From Cyclaneusma minus (taxonomy: Eukaryota; Ascomycota; Leotiomycetes; Marthamycetales; Marthamycetaceae), in the NCBI GenBank assembly GCA_037179335.1, contig JAKZHN010000001.1, positions 434,001 to 498,000 on the forward strand: DNA of 64,000 bases, written 5' to 3'. The notes under the pieces were generated by a model. It was not told the origin of the DNA. It did no database searches and saw only the letters and a program-made list of their open reading frames with translations. This document shows positions 55,844-64,000 of the stretch, piece by piece (positions within the stretch are counted from its first letter, which is position 1; each line of letters starts with the position of its first letter). The position numbers and the translations under genes were made by a program.

Positions 55844-55944
55844 CCTCCGTAGCTCAATCGGTAGAGCGTTTGACTCTTAGCTACCTGTGTTCCGCACAGA
55901 TACAAGGCATCAAAAGGTTGCGGGTTCGACCCCCGCCGGGGGCT
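55844..55944 (+). tRNA. tRNA-Lys (anticodon CUU) with 29-nt intron
   Basis: The acceptor stem GCCTCCG pairs with CGGGGGC, with one T-G pair. The D arm is GCTC...GAGC. The anticodon stem TTTGA/TCAAA encloses loop CT-CTT-A|A. A 29-nt intron (55880-55908) sits one base 3' of the anticodon, the canonical position for nuclear tRNA introns. The variable region is AGGTT. The T arm is GCGGG-TTCGACC-CCCGC. All stems close after intron removal, so the gene looks functional. Confidence 0.95.
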
Positions 55945-55965
55945 CGATACCCCCGGAATACTGAG

Positions 55966-56355
55966 TTAACTTGGTATATCCTCCTGGCTGATTTTTTTTG
56001 CATTTTTTTTTTTGGAGGTGGGAGATGGCAAATAACTTTTTGTTTTTGGGATTTTTGCTACCGGCCTTCCGTGAAGCAGGGCGGCTGCTGGTCTGACATC
56101 TCGATTGGATTAGCTAGTTAACTTGCTGAATTAATCTTCCTGGCCGATTTTTTGCAATTTTTGTTTTTAAAAAATGGAAAATGTTATTTTTCGAAAGTGG
56201 TGTTTTGTTTTTGGGATTCTTGTCCGGTGAACCAAGGCAGTTGCTTGTCTAACACCCGGACTGGACAACCAGTCAACTTGCTGAAATCCTCCTGACTGAC
56301 TTTTTGCAACTTTTTTTGTTTCTGGAGGTAGAATGTGGGAAGGAGGTGAATAATA
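55966..56355. repeat. Three tandem copies of a ~153-bp unit after tRNA-Lys
   Basis: The landmark TTAACTTG[GC]T..(A)TCCTCCTGGCTGATTTTTT starts at 55966, 56118 and 56273 (spacing 152 and 155). Each copy then has an A/T-rich T run, tttgtttttgggattttt-like sequence and (in the first two) a GTGAAxCAxGGCxGxTGCTxGTCTxAC block. The copies are imperfect. They start about 20 bases after the tRNA. Confidence 0.75.
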
Positions 56356-56361
56356 TATTTT

Positions 56362-56705
56362 TGGTAGTTTCGCCCGCTCGAAGCATCAAGCTCGAACTGA
56401 GAACGCGGGCAGTTGCTGCTCCAATATGATTGCGATTCGGAGGCGCTCGATCTGGAAAACGGCTTACTTTCGATCCTGACTTTTGAAATTGACTCATTTT
56501 CGAATTGTTACCGATGGCCAATGGTAGTTTTGTCGGCGAGATGCATCATGCTCGAACTTCGAACGCTGGCAGTTTGCTGCTATTCCTTGTTCCAATGTGC
56601 CAATTTGCCAACATCATTTCGATTCGGTGGCGGAAACTAATCCGAAAACGGTTCATTTTCGATTTTGATTTTCGACTCGTTTTCAAAGTGTTACCGATGG
56701 CTGAA
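56362..56705. repeat. Two tandem copies of a ~160-180-bp unit
   Basis: tggtagtttcgcccgctcga at 56362 recurs as tggtagttttgtcggcgaga at 56522. After each come GCATCA.GCTCGAACT, GAACGC.GGCAGTT.GCTGCT, GATTCGG.GGCG, GGAAAACGG-like and TTACCGATGGC blocks. It adjoins the ~153-bp array but is a different sequence. Confidence 0.7.
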
Positions 56706-57129
56706 GTCGAGTTTTGAAAAATAGAGTCCAAACCGCCGAACCGGCGATGGACAGAATTCGAAGCTTTTGGCCTTTGGGAGATCTGGCAGACTAGGTAGGG
56801 GATTTTGAATTTTTGGATTTGGCAGTCAAAAATCAAAAATGTCGGAAATGAAAGTGAAATCGGAAATTCTGAATGGAGAAGCATTCTTTTTACATTTTAT
56901 TTTTGGAAGTCTTCGGTTTTGAGCTTCAATTCAAGAAGAATTGTAGGTTCCTAGCGCAGCGTTACTCTAAAGTCCAGGGGAGAAACTTCGTAATGACGGC
57001 AGTGATAGTGTAGCAGTCACATCAAAAGATTCGTATCCTCGGAGAGGTAGCGCAACTTCCGTCGTCTGATAAACAACAGTGTTGAATTCTTCTAAAAACA
57101 CTACCTCGTTCTATAATATCTATCCAAGT
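56706..57129. other. Intergenic, 3' flank of kynureninase
   Basis: No gene seen; moderately AT-rich. Confidence 0.5.
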
Positions 57130-58850
57130 CTAAGTCGTCATCTGCAATTCCCCCTTCCCCCCCCCTCCCAACCTCCTCTCCATCTTCTTCCCCACCGCAC
57201 TCTCCAACGCGCCCCTAAAAACCCTCATAAACTCCCACACATCGCGGAAATTGTTGTAAAGCGGCGCCGGCGCAACCCGAATCACATCCGGCTTCCTCTC
57301 ATCCACAACCACGCCTCCTTCTTCAAGGCCCTCCATCACATGCTCCAGCAGCTGCGGCGCCAACAACACGCTGACCTGCGCACCCCGTTCCTTCTCGCTC
57401 GCAGGCGTAATCATCCGAAACACCTCTGCGCCCTTCTCCCCATGAATCTTCTCGTTCTGCAATGCTACCAACATACTCCACAAGTAATTCGTCAGCTTCA
57501 GACTCTTCTCGCGCAACACATCCATGCCTCCCGCCTCTTCAAAAATCTCTAACGAGGCATTCAGCGACGTCATGTCAATAACCGAAGGATTGGAGATCTG
57601 AAAACCGGCAGCGCCAGGCATCGGATCCCACTGATTATTCATAGCGAAGCGAGATTTCTTGCTATTGCCCCACCAGCCAGCAAGCTGCGACGTGCTGTTG
57701 CCGTGCTTGGAGTGCACGAAGAGCCCGCCGATGGCACCGGGGCCGGCGTTAATGTATTTGTAGTGGCACCAGACGGCGGCGTCGACGTTCCAGTTGTGGA
57801 GGTGGAGGGGCACGTTGCCGGCGGCGTGGGCGAGGTCCCAGAGGACGAAGATGTTGTGTTTGTGGGCGTGGGCTGTGATGGTGGGGATGTCGAGGAGTTG
57901 GCCGGTGTAGAATTGGACGCCGGGGAGGAGGAGCAGGGCAGTGGAGTCGGCGTGGGCGTCGATTACGGACAGGATGTGGGCGGTTGTGAGAGTGGCGATT
58001 TGGGGTGTGGAGGGCGTGATCATGATCATGGATTCGGTAGGATCGAGTCCATGATGACGGATCTGGGATTCCACGGCATACTACGGATGTCAGGATCAGA
58101 TTTTTGATACGACAGAGTTTTTTGATATTACAGAATGAATATGGAATCGTGGAGGAAGGACAAATCGTGGGGAAGGGCATCTCACGTGATCACTGGGAAA
58201 GGCCTTTCCTTCTATAATGATTTTGTGTTTTCCATCTTTTACTGGCTTGTAGAATGCGGCCATGAGCAAATGTAGATTGGTGGTAAGAGTCTGCATGGCG
58301 GCCACCTCATCAGGCTGTGCTCCCACGATAGGGGCAAGCCGCCTTGCAGATTCTTCATCGGCATCTAGCCACGTTGGCAATCGAGAGCCTGATAGGGGTT
58401 TAAAATGTCCAAAAACGCCCTGCGTGGCCCAGGTGCGGAAGTGTTGGGCGACTCTTTCAGAAGTGATTCGAGGTTGAAGACCCAGGGAATTTCCACATAG
58501 GTAGATCGATTCATCATGTGACTCATTGATAGCATCATCTGAGAATCATCAGCTAAGAAGTTCCTCGAGGACCGAAGTTTGCATCGCGATGGGCCCAATC
58601 TCTCCACTGGATTGCATGATATGAGGCGAGACGGGAGGGCAATGACGGGAAGGTAATGACGGGAGAGCAATGAGACGGGAGGGAAGGGAGGCGGGCCGAT
58701 GCACATACCTTCGCTCGGCAAGGCAGTCCGCTTCAAGTCCTTCTTCGATGGAATGAGGAACTTTTCTCTCAGATGGCGCAGCGGATGCTGTTCATCCATA
58801 GCCAGAGCATCCTCCCTCGTGTAGCTTTCCAGCGAAGCTTGGGGAGCCAT
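57130..58850 (-). CDS. BNA5: Kynureninase (481 aa)
   Basis: PLP enzyme that cleaves kynurenine or 3-hydroxykynurenine to (hydroxy)anthranilate and alanine, in the tryptophan-to-NAD pathway; cytosolic. Exons: 58850-58709, 58538-58186, 58080-57130. Start MAPQASLESYTREDALAMDE. Blocks: [130 protein letters not shown] (PLP Lys in HYKY), GFQISNPSV and VDERKPDVIRVAPAPLYN. Length and order fit full-length kynureninase. The exon 2 acceptor after TTCTCAG gives [18 protein letters not shown]. Confidence 0.95.
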
Positions 58851-61483
58851 GGTACAAGCCCGGCCAATGATCCGGATAGGGGAAGTCTGGGATGATGCAA
58901 GCTCCGTCGTGTGTTTGCACCACGAGTCTTCTGCGTCGAGGCGCCTTGAGCTGACGTTCCACGACGAGGCCCACAGAAAACGTGGAGAGGCGAGTGGTAA
59001 AGCGGAAAGGTACAGTTCTTGGTGTGCTTTTCCCCACAATCTGCTAAAATGCTAGTGCGAGCTGCCGGGCGTCCCGTGGCATCTGCAGCTGGCCCGAAAG
59101 GATCTGGATCTTGCCAATCTCGACGTCGCCCCAAGGTGAAAGGGAGACGTGGCCTTGAGGTTTGGTAAGAGTTTCGTAACACGCGAGATTCGAGGACTGA
59201 AAGCGTGCTGATGCTCGACGATGATGCTATCGTAGCACCTGCGATTGGGTTTGCAGAGGCTGCAGTCTTGAAGTATGCAAGACTGTGTTACTGCAAGCAC
59301 CGTAAGTACTGCGAAAGATGAGTAGCCACAGGCTCGGAATTTGATAATTGTTTCGTAAGAGCGGATTTCTCGTGGTTGGCAGCGTGACCGGTTGGGAAGA
59401 TGATGCTATCGTGACATCAAACGGGCCAAGTTTGACTGCAGGGTGTGAACTCGATGGATTTGGAACAGATCACGCCCTCGCGATTGTGACGATGAATAAT
59501 AAGTACTCCAGCATCAGATTCGACCCATCACTTGACAGCACTAACTAGGCAGTAGCAGCGAGGTTGGTGGCGGCAAGCAAGAGCTCCGGCGTTGAAAGTT
59601 GGGGATGGTAGCGTCCTCGGAAAGCTGGGGGTAATGGATTGCTCTAGCTCGCGGCTACCTTGGTCCAGCTGGCCTCAGCCCGATCTGCCTCCCGCTCCCC
59701 GCGATTCGCAAAGAACCCCGCCAGATCACGTGAAATGTGCCGAGCCACTATCTCGTTCAGCCTTGCGAGATGGTGGAGGTCCCCTGTCTTACCGCGTTGG
59801 GACGTCTCCTCCAGGCCGGATGCTTCTCCCAGCGCGCCCCCCGTCGTGTTTGTTGTACTCAGGCTTGTGCAACGTGACCAGTCTGGTGGCTTCTCGAAAA
59901 GGCCCGGAAAAAGGGGCAAACGCAGATCGTCAGACCTACAGCCCATGCAGGATACCGCCATGTCTGGCGTGGCAACGGCAGCATCTTGGGACCGGGCCGT
60001 CCGAGAACACGGCATCGCCATCACGACCACTTGATACGAAGCGCCATGCAGCACAAATATATCGACACTTACGACACTGGAACCAGCTCAGCCAGCGGCA
60101 CCCAGCCCGCCGGCGAGCGACTCGCAAGAGACCGAGACGGGCATGTCGTTATCTATCGGCCAGGGATGCTGAGACTTCCTCGCGCGAGTATGAGGCTCAG
60201 ATCCAAGGGAAAGGGGCACAAGCAGATTGCTGGAAGGGCGGTGGAACGTGAGAAATGTAGCCTCCAGTCCCGTGCGCGGCGGTTATCTCTGAGACTCTAT
60301 TTTCTTTCAGCTTACCTTTGTCTTCGCGGGTGCTGGCTGGAGGAGAGGAGCGTCGAAGCGAGATATCGACCCCTCGATGCAAACTCAACGTAAAGTCACC
60401 TTGGCGCCGCCAAACTTCAACTTTTTCGACACAGCAACTGCATATCACAATCACCTGAGATACTGATCCAGCCAGTCTGACCGTCAGCGGGCCCTCCTAA
60501 AAAGCGCGGCATGGGAATTTCCACGATGTGAGCTCCACCAGGCGAGGTTTTTGGACTTTGTGCCTTGAATAGCCGTCCGGCTAGACGTTTCTAAAGCCCC
60601 CGGCAATGTTGGGCACTCGGTTATTTAAAGCTCGACAGGGATGACTCGTGTTCCTTGCGCAGTACCTGGCTTAACCCACCCCCTGCGCGGTGACGGTGTG
60701 GCTCTGGCGCGGCTGCAAGAGCTGCTGACGACCAGACAACGGATCTGTCCCGCATGAGATGGGTGAAAAGTCAAGCTCAAATTCGTGTCCAGTAATGCAT
60801 GTTTCATGCGTCCCGTGATACCAGATTCCATGCTGGTGCGTCTTTTTCATTATTAACTTTTACGAAACGGACGGGGCGTGTGTGCATTTCGCTGCTTCCA
60901 TTCGATCTTATCGCTCCAGGCCTTGACTGTGAGTCCAAGGTGCTATGTTCCGGCACCGTGTATCGTCATCCAGCTTCAAAGCTAAACTCCCTTAAATTCT
61001 GCTCCTTTTCCCATCTTCCGAATTGCTCTTTCCTACCTCAGTTTACTTCCATCGACAACTCATCAAGTGTCTGCGAATGTGCTGCAATTGTCCCTCACCC
61101 CCCACTATCAGCCAAAGAAACAACCAATTCAACCTCAGCCAAGCCAGTGTCCGGTCGGACAGCTGCGTCCCAGACGTCGGTAGGTCTTATCTCCATCTGC
61201 CATGTCCCAATTGGCCCTGTGGTCTCGTCTCGGTGCAGCAATCGGCCTCTGGAATGTTGCAACTTGCTTCGGAACACCCGTCTTGTTTCACCGCTGCTGC
61301 CTGCCTTCACATGCGCAAGATAGTCATGCTGATAACCGTCTAGATAGAACGAGGAACAAGTCGTATACCCAAGCGACCGGGTCAGAACATACCGAAAAGC
61401 TGGAATATATATATCTTATCTCAAGCCCTCCGTGAGTGTCTCTTTCTTTGTTCAACTTCCAAGAACAGATCCTTATCGGCACT
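58851..61483. other. 2.6-kb intergenic region between divergent genes
   Basis: It holds the promoters of kynureninase and of the glutamate dehydrogenase gene. No supported gene; frames between 59.6 and 60.4 kb are Arg/Ser/Pro-rich on both strands and look like chance. An AT run (atatatatat) lies about 80 bp before the glutamate dehydrogenase start. Confidence 0.5.
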
Positions 61484-64000
61484 ATGTCTTCCATAATGTT
61501 GCCCACCATAATTACTGACAATGGCGTCGAATCTTTCCCAGACTACGAAGATCCCTTTGAAAGCGACGTCTCTGACGATTCATTCGAGGACATCATGACG
61601 GGCTACCAGACTCCAGATACGCCAGTCTCTCCCATGAGCAAATCTCTTCCTAAGACCAGGTCTACCGACCCGACCAAACTCGCTCAACAAATCATTAGAA
61701 CTCCTGATAGGGAGCCCTCTCCCCGACCAACCCATTTCAGCCTCCCAGCTGCGGAAGCTCAAAATGGCTCCAATGGCCACCGAGTACTCCGGTCTGCCAC
61801 TTTGGGCTACATCAATCCCAAGTTCGAGGGCAAAGAGCAGCAAATGGAAGAAGGTAGGCAGGAAAGGGAATGTTGACTTTTGACCAAGCTAACAAAATCA
61901 CAGTCCAACGACAAATCATCCAAGGCGGATGGATCCCCGAATCTTTGGTAGAGAAGAACGTCTGCTGGTTCTACAACGAGCTGGGAATCGATGATGTATA
62001 TTTCCAGAACGAGCAGCTGCCCAACATCGTCACCCAGATCACCTCCCTCTATGCAGCAAAAGTGGCTGCTGCCGCTCGAGAAGACAAACGCAAGGAAATC
62101 CGCCTGGACATGGAAGCAGTTGACCATGCCATCTACATTGACACCAACGAGCCGGGCATCAGTAACAGTTCTGGACCGAGGTATGAGCAGCGTCTGGAAG
62201 CGAAATATCTGGACAACCAGAGCGGTAACAAGAGCTTTCGCGTGGAAACCTTCCGATCTCTCGGAAACCCGGTCGGCCATGACTCACCTCCGGACTCGCC
62301 TTCGACATCGAGACATACCATGCGTTGCTACTTCGTCTATCAATGTCGGTTCTTGAATCCCAATCCTAAGGAGGGCGAGACGAATTTGGACGTGATCGGG
62401 GACGTCATGTTCCTGCAAAAGGCAACGGCGAACACCCGACGGATCTACCAGGAGATCATTGAGCTTGCTGTGACTCGGACTGGTCCTGTCATTGAAGTTT
62501 TTGACATCGTAGGCAGCCGGGAGAAGCGGTTGGTTGTTGCCTTCCGCCGCAAGACTGCCTTGGGCATGTTCAGTGCTCTAAGCGACCTCTACCACTACTA
62601 TGGTATCACAAGCTCCAGGAAATATGTTGAGCAGTTCTCCAACGGAATCACAGTCATGAGTGCCTATCTCAAGCCAGCTCCATTGCCTGAGTCGAAAGTC
62701 ACCTATCCACCGATCGAGTCATCCATCAACCAGATCGTGAAGGAACTTTCTCTGCTTTACTGCATTCCCCAAAACAAGTTCCAGTCACTGTTTGCTGCCG
62801 GAAGATTGAGCTTGCAGGAGACTATATACGCCCACTGTGTCTGGGTGTTTGTCCAACACTTTTTGAACAGACTGGGAACCGAATATGCGTCGCTGGTTTC
62901 TGTGCTGGATTCCAAGAACAGTCTCCATGCCGAGCTTCTCAGCAAGATCAAGCGCCGCCTGCGTACCGAGACGTTCACTTCCGATTACATTCTGGAAATC
63001 ATCAGCTCGCATCCAGATCTCATTCGCTCCTTGTACTCTGCATTTGCAAGTGTGCACTTGAGGGTTACCAGCAGTCATTCGGACTTCGTACCGCTAACAC
63101 CGGCTGCCGAAGTTCTCTCAGACAGCAAGTTGAAAGAGCTGATTGCTAAGACGGTCAACAATGAGCACGAGGAGGTGGTCATGACTGCCTTCAGAATTTT
63201 CAACGAGTCCACGCTCAAGACCAACTTCTTCACGCCCACCAAGGTGGCTCTTAGCTTCCGCTTGAACCCCTCTTTCCTCCCCGAGATCGAGTACCCGCAA
63301 CCCCTTTATGGTATGTTCCTCGTGATCAGTTCCGAAGCTCGAGGCTTCCATCTTCGCTTCCGTGACATTGCCCGGGGTGGTATCCGAATCGTCAAGTCCA
63401 GAAATCGTGAAGCATACTCTATCAATGCCCGTTCGATGTTTGACGAGAACTATGGTCTCGCCAACACTCAGCAGCGCAAGAACAAGGACATTCCTGAAGG
63501 TGGTTCAAAGGGTGTCATTCTCTTGGATGCTCAACATCAAGACAAGGGTAGTGTTGCGTTTGAGAAGTACATTGACAGCATCATGGATCTCTTGCTTCCA
63601 GCCACCAGTCCAGGCATCAAGGACCCTATCGTCGACTTGTATGGAAAGCAGGAAATCCTCTTCATGGGTCCCGATGAGAACACAGCCGACTTGGTCAATT
63701 GGGCTACAGAGCATGCCCGCGTCCGTGGCGCTCCTTGGTGGAAGTCATTCTTTACCGGCAAGTCGCCAAAGCTTGGAGGTATTCCCCACGACGCATACGG
63801 AATGACAACTCTCTCCGTCCGTGAATACGTCAAAGGAATCTACCGAAAACTCAACCTCGACCCATCTACTGTGCGCAAGATGCAGACTGGTGGACCAGAT
63901 GGTGACCTTGGATCTAATGAGATTCTCCTGAGTAACGAGAAATACACCTCCATCGTCGATGGTTCCGGCGTGCTAGTCGACCCCAATGGTCTTGACCGCG
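61484..64000 (+). CDS. GDH2: NAD-specific glutamate dehydrogenase, 5' part
   Basis: Oxidises glutamate to 2-oxoglutarate and ammonia with NAD; mitochondrial/cytosolic catabolic enzyme of the large (about 115-120 kDa) class. Exons: 61484-61853 and 61904 to the window end, where the gene is cut. The start is MSSIMLPTIITDNG. The N-terminal region is Ser/Pro-rich and acidic (DDSFEDIMTGYQTPDTPVSP), suggesting phospho-regulation. Family blocks: GWIPESLVEKNVCWFYNELG, FDIVGSREKRLVVAFRRKTA, DLYHYYGITSSRKYVEQFSN, RFRDIARGGIRIVKSRN, QQRKNKDIPEGGSKGVILLD (substrate Lys region), LFMGPDENTADLVNWA and GKSPKLGGIPHDAYGMTTLS. About 823 codons are visible, with roughly 200 missing. Confidence 0.95.

Noticed and set aside
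57703..58107. 134-aa Gly/Val/Asp-rich plus-strand frame
   Set aside because: Antisense shadow of kynureninase exon 3.
1..64000. CRISPR array, bacterial operon or secondary-metabolite cluster
   Set aside because: The window is fungal nuclear DNA with intron-containing housekeeping genes. The 19-bp arrays have no spacers, and no synthase-type enzymes are present.

Overview
This window is nuclear DNA from a filamentous ascomycete (Pezizomycotina). The evidence is short introns (about 50-75 nt) with GTRNGY donors and CTRAC-like branch points, a Con7-type C2H2 regulator, a fungal bifunctional thiamine gene, a DUF7137 wall/membrane protein, a mucin-like single-pass membrane protein and an intron-containing tRNA-Lys. 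Leotiomycetes is my best guess from overall feel, with low confidence.

Layout. 0-4.5 kb: AT-rich repeat DNA, then three tandem minus-strand genes for small Cys-rich acidic proteins that share an N-terminal Cys pattern. 6.3-8.1 kb: con7-like transcription factor, followed by about 10.8 kb with no recognisable gene. 18.9-27.1 kb: a disordered 799-aa protein, a mitochondrial UbiB/ADCK2-like kinase (Cqd1 type), a DUF7730-like protein and holocytochrome c synthase. 27.5-30.3 kb: a repeat island with inverted-repeat elements. It contains one gene (341 aa, possibly ADP-ribosyltransferase-like) lying between two 54-bp inverted arms. 30.7-38.5 kb: mucin-like membrane protein, NDUFAF7-like methyltransferase sharing a short divergent promoter with a CDK10/11-like kinase, and a DUF7137 protein. 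39.5-42.0 kb: dynamin-family gene with an in-frame TGA, an altered P-loop and a repeat-filled intron. 42.6-49.9 kb: hypothetical gene, THI20-type thiamine gene, DBP2-type RNA helicase. 52.2-64 kb: RPS16 (uS9), ESCRT-II Snf8/Vps22, an acidic hypothetical protein, tRNA-Lys(CUU), tandem repeats, kynureninase, and the 5' part of NAD-dependent glutamate dehydrogenase, which runs off the window.

Most genes are ordinary housekeeping genes (mitochondrial respiration, NAD and thiamine cofactor supply, translation, endosomal sorting) and are not organised as a pathway cluster. The unusual content is in the repeats. A degenerate AT-rich repeat with a strict 19-bp period, built around the palindrome GAATATTC, occurs at several separate loci. 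At one locus it sits between perfect-looking 36-bp terminal inverted repeats that begin TACAGTGGG, and at two others it sits next to degraded versions of the same ends. This describes a Tc1/mariner-type MITE family resembling Fusarium mimp elements. One copy lies inside an intron of the broken dynamin gene.

All exon boundaries were derived by hand from splice signals and reading-frame closure. No database search was possible.
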